A DNA stretch of 64,000 bases from Pseudomonadota bacterium (GCA_021802555.1 JAJZRU010000012.1:18969-82968); one strand, 5' to 3'; shown: positions 48,539 to 57,858, counted from the first letter of the stretch. Program-made: numbers and translations. The notes: generated from the sequence alone by a model not told the origin.

Positions 48539-50128
48539 GCCGCGGCGCAGGTAGAACCACCAGTTGAGCAGCAGGCACAGGGCGTAAAACACGGCGAAGC
48601 CATACAGGGCGTTTTCCGGGGTGCCGGCCTTGATCTGGCTCTTGATGACTTCGGGGGCGATGAACGAGCCGTAGGCGGCCACGGCCGAGGTCCACCCCAG
48701 CACCGGGCCGGCCTGCTGGCGGTCGAAGATGTAGCCCACGGAGCGGAAGGTGGAGCCGTTGCCTATACCGCTGGCGGCGAAGAGCACCACGAAGGTGGCG
48801 ATGAACTGGGCAAAATAATCTTCCGGCCGCGGCGAATGATAGGCTTGCATGAGCAGGTAGCCGGCATAGACCGACGCAGCCACCATGACGGCGGATATGA
48901 TTTGCGTGACGATGGCGCCGCCCACCTTGTCCGAAATCCAGCCGCCCACGGGGCGTATCAGGGCGCCGACGAAAGGCCCGATCCAGGCGTAGGTGAGCGC
49001 GGACGGCGCGGCCGGGTTCTTGACGTGGTGCCAGGTATGGGTTGCGGCGTCGAACAGGTGGTGCTGGCCGAAGATCACCGTGATGGAAAGCGGCAGCGCC
49101 ATGGAGAAGCCGATGAACGAACCGAAGGTGAGCAGGTAGAGAACGGTCATGACCCAGGTATGCTTGTTTTTAAAAATAGCAAACTGGCGGTCCAGATTGG
49201 CCTTCATGTCCCCCAGGGCCGCAAGCTTCATCATCACCAGCGTCATGACGATGATGAGGGGCATGGCCAGCCACATGTTCAGCACGCCCAGGCCCGTCGG
49301 TTCAGGCAGGTACAGGTAGAGGCCCAGGCCCAGCGGCAGATAAGTCAGGGTGTACAGCCAAGTGATCTTCAGGAACGCCACGAGCGTATTGCTCAGGCTG
49401 GGCGTGATGGGCAGCAGGTTGTTCATGCCGAACCAGGCGGCCACCGCCAGGGGCAGGAGCAGCAGCAGCCAGACGAAGCCCGCGTTCTGGATGTAGGTCG
49501 GCGTGCCTGCGGCGATCTTGCCCAGGATCCAGCCGCTGTCGCTGGTGAGGATCATGGCGGATCCGCCGGCGGCGCCGAACAGGCCCACGGTCATCACCAG
49601 GGGGATGAGGATCTGCATGGTGGTCACGCCGAAGTTGCCGAGGCCGGCGTTGACGCCCAAGGCGGTGCCTTGCAGCCGCTTGGGGAAGAAGGTGCTGATG
49701 TTGCTCATGGAACTGGCGAAGTTGCCGCCGCCCACGCCGGAGAACAAGGCTAGGAGCTGGAATACCCAGAGAGGCCAATCAGGGTGCTGCAAGGCGATGC
49801 CGGTGCCGATGGCCGGCAGGCTCAGCATGGCGGTGGTGAGGAAGATGGTGTTGCGTCCGCCGCCGATGCGGATGAAGAAGGAGGACGGAATGCGCATGGT
49901 CGCCCCGGCGATGCCGGAGATGGCCGTGAGCGTGAAGAGCTGATCCTGGGTGAAGGGAAATCCCAGGTTGAGCATCTGCACCGTGATGATGCCCCACATC
50001 AGCCAGATGGCGAAGGCCGACAGCAGGGAAGGCACGGATATCCAGAGATTTCGGTAGGCGATACGCTTGCCGGATGCCTCCCAGAAGCTTTCGTTTTCGG
50101 CATCCCATTCTTTGAGGTTGGTGGTCAT
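48518..50128 (-). CDS. narK2: NarK2-type nitrate/nitrite antiporter
   Basis: 536-residue MFS (NNP family) transporter with about twelve to fourteen helices. Nitrate-signature elements are GGGNFASSMSNISTFFP (helix 5) and GIGNGSTF in the second half. It starts MTTNLKEWDAENESFWE, matching the NarK2 branch (nitrite exporter/antiporter), and is 12 bases downstream of narK1 in the operon. The gene end lies in the duplicated unit described at 48331. Confidence 0.93.
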   Translation of the reverse strand: MTTNLKEWDAENESFWEASGKRIAYRNLWISVPSLLSAFAIWLMWGIITVQMLNLGFPFTQDQLFTLTAISGIAGATMRIPSSFFIRIGGGRNTIFLTTAMLSLPAIGTGIALQHPDWPLWVFQLLALFSGVGGGNFASSMSNISTFFPKRLQGTALGVNAGLGNFGVTTMQILIPLVMTVGLFGAAGGSAMILTSDSGWILGKIAAGTPTYIQNAGFVWLLLLLPLAVAAWFGMNNLLPITPSLSNTLVAFLKITWLYTLTYLPLGLGLYLYLPEPTGLGVLNMWLAMPLIIVMTLVMMKLAALGDMKANLDRQFAIFKNKHTWVMTVLYLLTFGSFIGFSMALPLSITVIFGQHHLFDAATHTWHHVKNPAAPSALTYAWIGPFVGALIRPVGGWISDKVGGAIVTQIISAVMVAASVYAGYLLMQAYHSPRPEDYFAQFIATFVVLFAASGIGNGSTFRSVGYIFDRQQAGPVLGWTSAVAAYGSFIAPEVIKSQIKAGTPENALYGFAVFYALCLLLNWWFYLRRGAEIRNP

Positions 50129-50139
50129 TTTGTGCTCCG

Positions 50140-51405
50140 TTATTCAAAGGAATCCGCGGTGCGCGGGCGGCGGGTCTTCATCACGTCGAGCTTGCGCACT
50201 TCAGTGAAGTACATCCAGATGAGAGACACCCAGACGATGCCGTAAAGCAGCATGAAGGCGGATGAGCGGATGCCTGTGAGGTCGACCAGGGCGCCGAACA
50301 TGATGGGGAGCACGAATCCCCCCAGGCCGCCCATCAACCCCACGACCCCGGAGACGACACCGATGTTGTGGGGATATTCATCGCCGATGTACTTGAATAC
50401 GCTGGCCTTGCCGAACGCCCAGGACACGCCGACCACGAACAGCAGGGTCGTGAACAGCCAGGGGGTCAAAGCGATGTCGAAATGGGCCGGCCCGCTCACG
50501 GTCTGCACCGTGAAGCTGGTGTTCGGGTAGGACAGGATGAACAGGCAGATCCAGGAGACCCACAACACCCACCAGGTCACCCGGTGAGCACCGTAGCGGT
50601 CGGAAAGCCAGCCGCCCGCCGCCCGCAGCACCCCGCCCGGCAGGGAAAACGTCGCCGCGAGCAGCGCCGCGGTCTTGATGCCGAAGCCGTACTCGGAGAC
50701 GTAATACTGGGTCATCCACAGCGACAAGGCCACGTAGCCGCCGAATACGATCGAGTAATACTGGCAGTATTTCCACACTACGGGGTCTTTCAGGGCGCGC
50801 AATTGCTCCTTGAGGGTGACATGGCCGCCCACCCGATGGCCGGGGTCGTCATAAGTGAAGAACCAGAACAGCAAGGCGGTGACCAGCATGGCCACGGCGT
50901 AGGCCTTGGGCACCATGGCCCAGCCGAAAGCCAGAACCAGGGCGGGCGCCACGAACTTGGTCACCGCGGCGCCGGAGTTTCCGGCGCCGAATATCCCCAT
51001 GGCAAAGCCTTTGTGCTTCGCGTCGAACCAACGCGCGGTATAGGCGATGCCGACCGAGAACGAGCCTCCCGCCAGCCCCACGAACAGCCCCGCCAGCAGG
51101 AATTGCCAGAACTGCGTCGCGTAGCTCAGCAGCCAGATGGGGATGACGGTGGCGAGCATGAGCACGAAGAAGACGATGCGGCCGCCGTATTTGTCGGTCC
51201 ACATGCCCAGCGGCAGGCGTATCAGCGAGCCGGTGAGCACCGGGGTGGCCGCCAGCAGGCCGAATTCGGTTTCGTTGAGGTTGAGCAGGCTCTTGATCGG
51301 GATGCCGATCACTGCGAACATCATCCACACGGCAAAGCATACGGTGAAGGCCAGGGTGCTCATGATCAGCACCGACAGCTGCTTTTGTCTCAGAGAGGTC
51401 GTCAC
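50140..51405 (-). CDS. narK1: NarK1-type nitrate transporter (proton symporter)
   Basis: 421-residue MFS transporter, twelve helices. Nitrate signatures are visible as GLAGGSFSVGIAYTARWF and GLMGGLGGFVLPIMFG. The shorter NarK1 type generally imports nitrate with protons and starts nitrate respiration. The start is a GTG (51405). It is the first gene of the minus-strand operon K1-K2-G-H-J-I-FAD oxidoreductase; a NarL-type site lies about 100 bases upstream. Confidence 0.93.
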   Translation of the reverse strand: MTTSLRQKQLSVLIMSTLAFTVCFAVWMMFAVIGIPIKSLLNLNETEFGLLAATPVLTGSLIRLPLGMWTDKYGGRIVFFVLMLATVIPIWLLSYATQFWQFLLAGLFVGLAGGSFSVGIAYTARWFDAKHKGFAMGIFGAGNSGAAVTKFVAPALVLAFGWAMVPKAYAVAMLVTALLFWFFTYDDPGHRVGGHVTLKEQLRALKDPVVWKYCQYYSIVFGGYVALSLWMTQYYVSEYGFGIKTAALLAATFSLPGGVLRAAGGWLSDRYGAHRVTWWVLWVSWICLFILSYPNTSFTVQTVSGPAHFDIALTPWLFTTLLFVVGVSWAFGKASVFKYIGDEYPHNIGVVSGVVGLMGGLGGFVLPIMFGALVDLTGIRSSAFMLLYGIVWVSLIWMYFTEVRKLDVMKTRRPRTADSFE

Positions 51406-51501
51406 GGCGGTATCCCGGTTGGTGTCTGTGGCTCACGGGGTTCAGTGTATGCAGCCGTGCACGATGCGCCAGGGCCTAAAAAGCTGCGAAAATCGCGCCG
51501 C

Positions 51502-51517
51502 TACCACCAAGGGGGTA
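51502..51517. promoter_or_regulatory. NarL 7-2-7 binding site in the narK1/narX intergenic region
   Basis: TACCACC-AA-GGGGGTA is an inverted pair of NarL heptamers (consensus TACYYMT) with the 2-base spacing that NarL prefers. It lies between the divergent narK1 and narX genes, about 97 bases before the narK1 GTG. I found no convincing FNR box (TTGAT-N4-ATCAA) in the same region; the best attempt, TTGGC-TAAT-CTGAT at 51549, is poor. Confidence 0.65.
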
Positions 51518-51667
51518 GCGGGGTAAAACGCCAGGCCGCTGAAAATATTGGCTAATCTGATCTGGCGCGCGGCGGATGCACAGGCGAAGGGCAATGGAGG
51601 TAAGCCCAGGATTCCCGGTCGCCAGTTCCGGCACGGACGGTTATGATGGAGTGCACGCACCCCTCGG

Positions 51668-53581
51668 ATGTTTTCGGCCCCCGGAAAAACTCGCCTCGTG
51701 TATCTGCCGTCCTGGTCGCGCTTGAAGTATTCGCTCGTGCTGCGCATCGGCGCCGCCATGACCGCCATCGCCTTGCTGGCCATGGTGGGCATGGCGGTGT
51801 CCGGCGCCATCGCCCAGTCCATCCAGGGCAACGGCGCGGCCATCAACCTGGCCGGCAGCCTGCGCATGCAAAGCTGGCACATGGCCAGCGTGGCACTGCG
51901 CATCCCGCGCGGCGGCGACCCTGCGCTCGGGCGGCATTTGTTGTCCCTGGCCGGCCAGTTCGATCGCACCCTGGTGGCAAAACCCATTCGCGCCATGCTG
52001 CCGGCCTTGCAGGTGCCGCAGGGAGGCACCACCTATGCCCAAGTCGTTCGGCAGTGGCAGGGCGATATGCGCCCCCGCCTGCTGGCTGCTGCTGCGCAAG
52101 GCCTGGACGCTGCGGGCCGTGCGCAGCTGCTGCAGGCCACCGGCAGCTTCGTGCCGCGCGTCGACCATCTGGTCAAGGAAATGGAGCAGGCCGCCGAAGA
52201 GAAGATCTCCGTCATGCGGCTGGTGCTGGCCGCCACGCTCATCGGCACCGCGCTGGTCATGCTCGTGACGGTCTACCTCATCCACATCACGCTTGCGCGG
52301 CCCTTGCAGGATCTGCTGCTGCAGGCGGGGCGGGTGGGGCGCGGCGATCTCGCGGCGCGTGTCGAGCACACCGGAGCCGACGAGTTGGGGCAGCTGGGGG
52401 CGGCTTTCAACCGCATGGCCGAAGATCTCTCGCGCCTGTACCAGGATCTGGAAGCGCGGGTGGAGGAAAAAACTGCGGCGCTCACGACTGCCAACAGCTC
52501 CCTGGCGCTGCTTTATCGCTCCATTGCGCGCCTGTACAACGGGCCGGTGTCCGCGGAAACTTATTCCATCCTGCTTCGCGATTTGGAAGATTTGCTGGGG
52601 CTGGAGCATGGCGTCGCTTGCCTGAGCGAGCAGGGAGAGCAGCGCGCGCATGTGCTGACCTCAACCTTCGGGGATGTCGGCCAGGCGGCGTTGTGCCAGG
52701 AGAGCGATTGCGCCAACTGCCTGGGCAGTGTCTCCGTGTCGCTGCGGACGCTGGCGAGCGGACGCCATCTGGTGGTGCTGCCCCTGCGCGATGCCGAACA
52801 CGGCTATGGCGTCATGCAGCTGGAACTGGACCGGGAGCGGCAGCTGGAACCCTGGCAGTGGCAGCTTCTCGAAGCGCTTTCGCGCCACATCGGCATCGCC
52901 ATCGGCACTGCCCGCCGCAGCGAGCAGCGCCGCCGCATCTCCCTGCTGGAAGAGCGCGCCGCCATCGCGCGCGAGCTGCACGATTCGCTGGCCCAGTCGC
53001 TCGCCTACATGAAGATCCAGGTCAGCCGTCTGGAGGCGCTGCTGTCGGAGGCGGAGCCGGCGCGCCCCGTGCTGGCCGAATTGCGCGAGGGGCTCAACAG
53101 CTCCTACCGGCAGCTGCGCGAGCTGCTCACCACCTTCCGTCTGAAAATGGAGGATGTGGGCTTTCATGCCGCGCTGGAAAAAACGGTGACGGAATTCTCC
53201 GAACGCGGCGGCATCCCCATTGCGCTGGACGTGGAGCTGCGCGAGTACGCTCTGACGCCCAACGAGGAGATACATCTGCTGCAGATCGTGCGCGAAGCGC
53301 TTTCCAACGTGCTGCACCATTCCGGCGCCAGCCGCGCCGAGGTCAGCCTCCAGCCGGGGGTTCAAGGGCAGATGATCCTCACCATCGCGGACAACGGCAT
53401 CGGCATGCGCAAGCATGCCGAAGTGCATCACTACGGCCTGGCCATCATGAAAGAGCGCGCGCGCAGCCTCGGGGCCATCCTCATGATCGAGCCGCGCGGG
53501 CGGGGCGGCACGCGGGTGACGCTGAATTTCGTCCCGGCGGGCCTGCGCGCTCCCGAAGAACACCGCGCCGCCGCATTGTGA
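51668..53581 (+). CDS. narX: Nitrate/nitrite sensor histidine kinase NarX
   Basis: 637-residue membrane kinase. Two membrane helices (about 28-50 and 185-207) bracket a periplasmic helical sensor with the nitrate P-box GAAINLAGSLRMQSW (about residue 56). Then come a HAMP domain (210-262), a GAF-like central module with a cysteine cluster (CQESDCANC), and the HPK7-type H box ARELHDSLAQSLAYMK with HATPase motifs ADNGIGM. Upstream ATG at 51668 is used; start is not otherwise constrained. Followed by narL after 2 bases. Divergent from narK1. Confidence 0.94.
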   Translation: MFSAPGKTRLVYLPSWSRLKYSLVLRIGAAMTAIALLAMVGMAVSGAIAQSIQGNGAAINLAGSLRMQSWHMASVALRIPRGGDPALGRHLLSLAGQFDRTLVAKPIRAMLPALQVPQGGTTYAQVVRQWQGDMRPRLLAAAAQGLDAAGRAQLLQATGSFVPRVDHLVKEMEQAAEEKISVMRLVLAATLIGTALVMLVTVYLIHITLARPLQDLLLQAGRVGRGDLAARVEHTGADELGQLGAAFNRMAEDLSRLYQDLEARVEEKTAALTTANSSLALLYRSIARLYNGPVSAETYSILLRDLEDLLGLEHGVACLSEQGEQRAHVLTSTFGDVGQAALCQESDCANCLGSVSVSLRTLASGRHLVVLPLRDAEHGYGVMQLELDRERQLEPWQWQLLEALSRHIGIAIGTARRSEQRRRISLLEERAAIARELHDSLAQSLAYMKIQVSRLEALLSEAEPARPVLAELREGLNSSYRQLRELLTTFRLKMEDVGFHAALEKTVTEFSERGGIPIALDVELREYALTPNEEIHLLQIVREALSNVLHHSGASRAEVSLQPGVQGQMILTIADNGIGMRKHAEVHHYGLAIMKERARSLGAILMIEPRGRGGTRVTLNFVPAGLRAPEEHRAAAL

Positions 53582-53583
53582 CC

Positions 53584-54219
53584 ATGACCGCACGCCGGCG
53601 CCTGCTCATCATCGACGACCATCCGCTGTTCCGCAAAGGCGCGGCCCAGATCATCGCCATGGCGCGGGAATTCGAACTGGTGGGGGAAGCCTCCGGCGGC
53701 GTCGAGGGCATGGAATTGGCGCGGCGCTACAAGCCCGACATGATGCTGCTGGATCTCAACATGAAGGACATGAGCGGGCTCGAAGTGCTCGCCGCGCTGC
53801 GCGACGTGCTGCCGGATACGCGCATCGTCATGCTGACCGTGTCCGACGAGGCCGACGATCTGGTCGCCGCCCTGCGTGCGGGAGCCGACGGCTATCTGCT
53901 CAAGGAGATGGAGCCCGAGGAGCTGCTGGCCAAGCTGCGCGAGGCGGCGGCCGGGCAGTTCACGCTTACCCCGCGCCTGACTCATCTGCTGGCGCGCTCG
54001 CTGCGCGAGGACAACCGCCCCAGGCGCCCCGACGAGGCCGGCCTCACCGAGCAGGAGCTGCGCATCCTCGCCCTCATCGCCGACGCCAAGAGCAACAAGC
54101 TCATCGCGCGCGAGCTGGGCATCGCCGAGGGCACAGTCAAGGTGCACGTGAAGCATCTGCTGAAAAAGCTCAACTTGCGCAGTCGCGTGGAGGCGGCGGT
54201 ATGGGCGGTAAAAAAATGA
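53584..54219 (+). CDS. narL: Nitrate/nitrite response regulator NarL
   Basis: 211-residue LuxR/FixJ-type regulator. Receiver with Asp11-Asp12, phospho-acceptor Asp57 (MLLDLNMKDMSG) and Lys in LKEMEPEEL; C-terminal GerE helix-turn-helix (LTEQELRILALIADAKSNK...TVKVHVKHLLKKL). Partner of NarX immediately upstream. Expected target: the 7-2-7 site at 51502 before narK1. The longer open frame that runs into it through narX is not coding. Confidence 0.95.
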   Translation: MTARRRLLIIDDHPLFRKGAAQIIAMAREFELVGEASGGVEGMELARRYKPDMMLLDLNMKDMSGLEVLAALRDVLPDTRIVMLTVSDEADDLVAALRAGADGYLLKEMEPEELLAKLREAAAGQFTLTPRLTHLLARSLREDNRPRRPDEAGLTEQELRILALIADAKSNKLIARELGIAEGTVKVHVKHLLKKLNLRSRVEAAVWAVKK

Positions 54220-54254
54220 CATGCGCGCCGCACGGCGCGGGGGGGATGTAGGCG

Positions 54255-54968
54255 ATGGAACGCTTTTCCTTCGATGCCGCCGACTGGCGCATGGTGCGCA
54301 ATTGCTATCTCCTGTCCGGTCTGGGGCAGGAAGAGCTGGAGCATCTCACTCGACATGCGGAAGTGCGCACCTATGCCCCCGGAGAAGCCGTCTTCGCACA
54401 GGGCGAGGCGGCGCGCCAGTTCTTTCTGGCGCTCTCCGGCATTGTGCGTCTGTACCGCGTCTCGCCCCAGGGCGAGGCCAAGGTCATCGAGCTGGTGCGG
54501 CCGGGCGTGCTGTTCGCCGAGGCGGTCTTCTTCATGGGCGCACGCTATCCCGTGCATGCCGCGGCACTCGATCGCGTGCGTCTGGTGGCCTTCGATTTCG
54601 AGGACTTCACCGCCCGCCTGGAAGCGAGTCCCGGCTTGGCCGGGCGCATGATGGCGGGCATGGCGCGCCGCATCCACGATCTGGTGAACGAGATCGACCG
54701 TCTGAGCATGGGCAGCGCGAACCAGCGTCTGGCCTATTATCTGCTGGGCCTGCTGCACGCGGAGCCGGCGGAGGCCGGGGTGCGCCTGCGCCTCAAGGTG
54801 CCCAAGCACGTCATCGCCTCGCGCATCGGCGTCAAGCCGGAAACCTTCTCGCGCATGCTCGGGCGGCTGCGCGAGGAGGGCGTGCTGGACGTCCAGGAAG
54901 ATCTCCTGATCTTGCACGACGTGGCGAAATTGCGCGCCATGCTGGGGCCGGAGATGGAAGGTCTTTGA
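54255..54968 (+). CDS. Crp/Fnr-family regulator, Dnr-like
   Basis: 237-residue regulator: cyclic-nucleotide-binding-like beta-barrel (about 20-130), long dimerisation helix, and winged helix with KPETFSRMLGRLREEG as the recognition element (E-SR pattern typical of FNR-type TTGAT recognition). The N-terminal cysteine cluster of FNR is missing (only Cys17), so it is not an oxygen-sensing Fe-S protein; this points to the Dnr/NnrR type, which sense NO through haem. It follows narL by 35 bases, and its stop overlaps a TTGAT-type site. Regulates probably the hemerythrin genes and perhaps nar. Confidence 0.82.
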   Translation: MERFSFDAADWRMVRNCYLLSGLGQEELEHLTRHAEVRTYAPGEAVFAQGEAARQFFLALSGIVRLYRVSPQGEAKVIELVRPGVLFAEAVFFMGARYPVHAAALDRVRLVAFDFEDFTARLEASPGLAGRMMAGMARRIHDLVNEIDRLSMGSANQRLAYYLLGLLHAEPAEAGVRLRLKVPKHVIASRIGVKPETFSRMLGRLREEGVLDVQEDLLILHDVAKLRAMLGPEMEGL

Positions 54969-54978
54969 TCTAGGTCAT
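54965..54978 (+). promoter_or_regulatory. FNR/Dnr-type box before hemerythrin 1
   Basis: TTGAT-CTAG-GTCAT matches TTGAT-N4-ATCAA at 8 of 10 positions. Centre at 54971.5; a class II activator geometry (-41.5) predicts a start near 55013, with TACCTT (55002-55007) as -10, 25 bases before the hemerythrin ATG. The site overlaps the stop of the Dnr-like gene. Confidence 0.6.
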
Positions 54979-55037
54979 GGCCGGCCCGGCGCCGGGAGGA
55001 TTACCTTGTTGGGTACCGTTATTTCCGGGTCATCGCC

Positions 55038-55484
55038 ATGCAAAGCTTTCTTAACTATCTTTCCGCCGATCACCGCCGCTGCGACGAGCTGTTTGCCGAT
55101 GCCGAGGCGGCCGTAAGGCGACGGGATTGGGCCTCGTCGGCAGGCAAGTTCCAGGCCTTTCGCAGCGCCATGCTGCATCACCTGGATATGGAGGAAAACG
55201 TGCTGTTTCCGGCCTTCGAGGCGCGCACCGGCCATGCCGGCGGCCCCACCCGGGTGATGTGCAACGAGCATGTGCAGATGCGCGATCTGCTGGCCAGCAT
55301 GGCGGACAGCCTCGCCGCCGCGGACGAGGCGGATTACGCGGGCCTGGCGGAGACGCTCTTGTGGCTCATGCAGCAGCACAACGTCAAGGAGGAGCAGATT
55401 CTCTATCCCATGAGCGATCAGATGCTCGCCGATGCGCGCAGCGGCCTGATCGAGCGCATGGCCGCGGTGGCGCCGGCCCTGTGA
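55038..55484 (+). CDS. Hemerythrin-domain protein 1
   Basis: 148-residue four-helix diiron protein of the hemerythrin HHE family. Ligand pattern visible: HRRCDELF, HHLDMEENVLFPAFE, NEHVQMRDLL and QQHNVKEEQILYPM. Related proteins (YtfE/Dnr-regulated hemerythrins) handle NO damage or oxygen. First gene of a unit with the DUF2249 and NnrS-like genes (GTGA overlap with the former), behind a Dnr-type site, which supports a role in nitrosative stress. Confidence 0.85.
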   Translation: MQSFLNYLSADHRRCDELFADAEAAVRRRDWASSAGKFQAFRSAMLHHLDMEENVLFPAFEARTGHAGGPTRVMCNEHVQMRDLLASMADSLAAADEADYAGLAETLLWLMQQHNVKEEQILYPMSDQMLADARSGLIERMAAVAPAL

Positions 55485-55714
55485 CGGAGGACATCGTGGT
55501 GGACGCGCGCTGGCTGGAGCCGCCCGAGCCCATGCAGCGCGTGCTTCATGCGCTGGAGACGCGCGCCGGCGGCCAGCGGCTGCGCCTGCTGATCCATCGC
55601 GAACCTTATCCCCTGTACGATCTTCTGGATGCCCGCGGCATCGAGTGGCGCCGGCGCGCTCTGGCCGACGGCTGCTACGAAGTCCTCATCGGGGGGCAGG
55701 TTCGGGGCGCCTGA
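55481..55714 (+). CDS. DUF2249-domain protein
   Basis: 77 residues with the DUF2249 (TusA-like fold) pattern IVVDARWLEPPEPMQRVLHAL and LLIHREPYPLYDLLDARG. No TusA-type cysteine. The start GTG at 55481 overlaps the hemerythrin stop; another GTG at 55496, better placed after GGAGG, would remove five residues. DUF2249 genes commonly sit with hemerythrins, NnrS and denitrification genes; function unknown. Confidence 0.8.
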   Translation: MTEDIVVDARWLEPPEPMQRVLHALETRAGGQRLRLLIHREPYPLYDLLDARGIEWRRRALADGCYEVLIGGQVRGA

Positions 55715-56989
55715 ATGCAGGCCGGAGGTCTGGCGTTTCAGCAGGCGCCGCCGCTGGCGGTGCCTCTGCGCTTTTTTCTCACTGCGCCCGTTTTTCTGTT
55801 TCTTGCGGGCCTGCTTCTGTTCACCCCTGGCGCTGCGGGCTGGCAGCGCGGATCTCCGGCGATTCTTGCCGCGGTGCACCTGGTTACCCTGGGCTTTCTC
55901 GCCATGACGATGATGGGTGCCTTCCTGCAGCTGCTGGCGGTGGTCGCGGGAGCGCCGGCGGCGCGCCCGCGCCTGCTGGCCGGGCTGGTGCACGGCCCCC
56001 TGGCCGCCGGCACCCTGCTGCTGGCGGCCGGCTTCTGGCTCTCCCGCAGCTGGCCGTTTTACCCGGCCCTGGCGCTGCTGGCGGCCGCGGTGGCCACGTT
56101 CGTGCTGGCGGCCGCGGCCAGTCTCGTGCGCGCGGCGCGCAACGCCACCGTGCTCGCCATGGCGGCCGCGATCTTCGCTTTGGCCGTTACCCTGGCCTTG
56201 GGCCTGGCGTTGGGCGCAACCCATATCGGCTGGGGCGGGCTCAGGGGCTTCGTCGCCACCGTCGATTTGCACGCGGCGTGGGGATTGCTGGGCTGGGTGT
56301 TCGTCCTGGTGGCGGGCGTGGCTTACCAGGTGGTGCCGATGTTCCAGCTCACGCCGGCCTATCCGCGCTGGCTGACGCGCTCGCTGGTGCCGGTGCTCAT
56401 GACCGGCCTGCTCGCCCTGTCCTGGGCCCGGCGGGACGGCAGAGCCTGGCCGCAGGGCGCGGCTGCGCTTGTGCTGGCCGTATGCCTGCTGGTTTTCGCC
56501 CTGGCCACGCTCGATTTGCAGCGCAGGCGCCGGCGCCGCGTGTCGGATGTCACGCTGGACTACTGGCGCGTCGGGATGGTCAGCCTCGCCGCGGCCGGGC
56601 TTCTGGGATTGTTTGGCACGGCCGGCGCGCCGGGGCACCGGCTCCCGGCCCTGCTGGGCATCCTCTTTCTGTACGGATTTGCCGTATCGGTCGCGAGCGG
56701 CATGCTGTACAAAATACTGCCCTTTCTCGCCTGGTTTCATCTGCAAAGCCAGTTGCAGGCGCCCGCCGGGTCGATTCCCAACATGAAGGCATTTCTGCCC
56801 GAGCCGCGCGCCCGGCGCCAGTTCGTCGTCCACGTTGCCGCGCTTGGGCTGTTGCTGCTGAGCGCGCTGCTGCCCGGGCCCTGGCGCTATTTGGCCGCGG
56901 CAGGCGTGTGCGCCTCGGCGCTGCTGCTGGCCGCCAACCTATGGGGGGTGTGGCGCTTGTTCAGAGCGCAGGGCGGGCGTTCAAATTAG
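55715..56989 (+). CDS. Haem-copper-oxidase/NnrS-like multi-pass membrane protein
   Basis: 424-residue protein with about twelve membrane helices and conserved His in several of them (AVHLVTLGFLAMTMMGAF, LVHGPLAAGTLLL, DLHAAWGLLGWVFVL, AWFHLQSQL), recalling haem-copper oxidase subunit I or NnrS. Tandem His needed for a complete haem-copper site are not obvious, so it is probably a haem-binding protein rather than a proton-pumping oxidase. Begins directly at the DUF2249 stop. NnrS-type proteins protect against NO in denitrifiers; the context (Dnr box, hemerythrin) agrees. Confidence 0.65.
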   Translation: MQAGGLAFQQAPPLAVPLRFFLTAPVFLFLAGLLLFTPGAAGWQRGSPAILAAVHLVTLGFLAMTMMGAFLQLLAVVAGAPAARPRLLAGLVHGPLAAGTLLLAAGFWLSRSWPFYPALALLAAAVATFVLAAAASLVRAARNATVLAMAAAIFALAVTLALGLALGATHIGWGGLRGFVATVDLHAAWGLLGWVFVLVAGVAYQVVPMFQLTPAYPRWLTRSLVPVLMTGLLALSWARRDGRAWPQGAAALVLAVCLLVFALATLDLQRRRRRRVSDVTLDYWRVGMVSLAAAGLLGLFGTAGAPGHRLPALLGILFLYGFAVSVASGMLYKILPFLAWFHLQSQLQAPAGSIPNMKAFLPEPRARRQFVVHVAALGLLLLSALLPGPWRYLAAAGVCASALLLAANLWGVWRLFRAQGGRSN

Positions 56990-57228
56990 GCGTGCAGCAG
57001 CGCCTGCGCCTCGGCCACCGGTTGCACGCCGACGGCTTTCAGGCGCCCGTCGACGACCACCGCGGGCACGGTCTTGATGCGCAGCAGGCTGATCAGTTCG
57101 CGCCCGGCCCGCTCGGAGACGTCGAGCACTTCGTAGTCGACCGACTCGCGGCGCGCGACTTCGCTCCATATCTGCTCGGCCTGGGGGCAGGTGGGGCACC
57201 ATTTCGAGACGATGAGCTGGATTTTCAT
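56986..57228 (-). CDS. Small thioredoxin-fold protein
   Basis: 80-residue single-domain protein with an N-terminal thioredoxin-like active site: MKIQLIVSKWCPTCPQAE (CPTC) and the cis-Pro segment KTVPAVVVDG. Related to glutaredoxin-like thioredoxins used with NrdH or thiol redox. Monocistronic on the minus strand; stop overlaps the NnrS-like stop by three bases, convergent. The start at 57228 is preferred over a longer frame. Confidence 0.85.
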   Translation of the reverse strand: MKIQLIVSKWCPTCPQAEQIWSEVARRESVDYEVLDVSERAGRELISLLRIKTVPAVVVDGRLKAVGVQPVAEAQALLHA

Positions 57229-57331
57229 GTTTGGCTCCGGTGGGGCGGCACGGATTCCGTCAGGTGCATGATTTGCGAATGCGGAATGGCCGGCCCTTAC
57301 CCGAAATTTAGCCCAAGGACGACAAAGCGCC

Positions 57332-57345
57332 TTGATCTCGATCAT
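57332..57345 (+). promoter_or_regulatory. FNR/Dnr-type box before hemerythrin 2
   Basis: TTGAT-CTCG-ATCAT matches the consensus TTGAT-N4-ATCAA at 9 of 10 positions, the best such box in the window. Centre 57338.5, followed about 35 bases on by CTATAT/TATATT (57374-57380) as -10; expected start near 57385, before the GTG at 57413. Confidence 0.75.
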
Positions 57346-57412
57346 GCCCGGGGTTGCGAGGCCGGGGCTTGCGCTATATTTTGGAAGCAGGTCTTCCGCC
57401 CATGGAGGCGCA

Positions 57413-57844
57413 GTGGAATCGCTCCCCGCCGTGTTTCGCCAGGATCATGAGCGCTTGGACGCCAGCCTGGAAGCCGCGCGCCAGAGCGCGCAGGGCGGTG
57501 CTGCCGCCGCGCGCCCGGTCTTCGCGGAGTTCCGCGGCGGCATCGAACGGCATATGGCGGTGGAGGAGGCACTGCTTTTCCCGGCTTACGAGGCGCGCCA
57601 TGGCGCAGACAATCCGCTGACGTCCACTTTGCGCAAAGGCCACACCGATCTAAAGGTGTTTTTCAGCGAGATGGACGAGAGCCTGGCGGAAGACGACGCC
57701 GAGGAGTTTCTCGCCCTGGCCGAGACGGTGGCGCAGATCCTCCTGCACCATGACCGCAAGGAGGAGGAAGAACTCTATCCCGTGGTCGCCCAGTGGCTTG
57801 CGGACGCCGGGCGCGAGGCGATCGCCGGCCTGCAAGGATCGTGA
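57413..57844 (+). CDS. Hemerythrin-domain protein 2
   Basis: 143-residue HHE-family protein, not a close copy of hemerythrin 1. Ligand pattern: RQDHERLDASL, RHMAVEEALLFPAYE, KGHTDLKVFF and LHHDRKEEEELYPV. GTG at 57413 follows GGAGGCGCA. Behind the strong Dnr-type box and 14 bases upstream of the LbpA-like gene, so both are likely co-expressed. Confidence 0.85.
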   Translation: MESLPAVFRQDHERLDASLEAARQSAQGGAAAARPVFAEFRGGIERHMAVEEALLFPAYEARHGADNPLTSTLRKGHTDLKVFFSEMDESLAEDDAEEFLALAETVAQILLHHDRKEEEELYPVVAQWLADAGREAIAGLQGS

Positions 57845-57858
57845 TCTTCTGAGGTTTC

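Noticed and set aside
51549..51563. FNR box in the narK1/narX region
   Set aside because: TTGGC-TAAT-CTGAT matches too few positions; oxygen control of nar may act elsewhere or via the Dnr-like protein.
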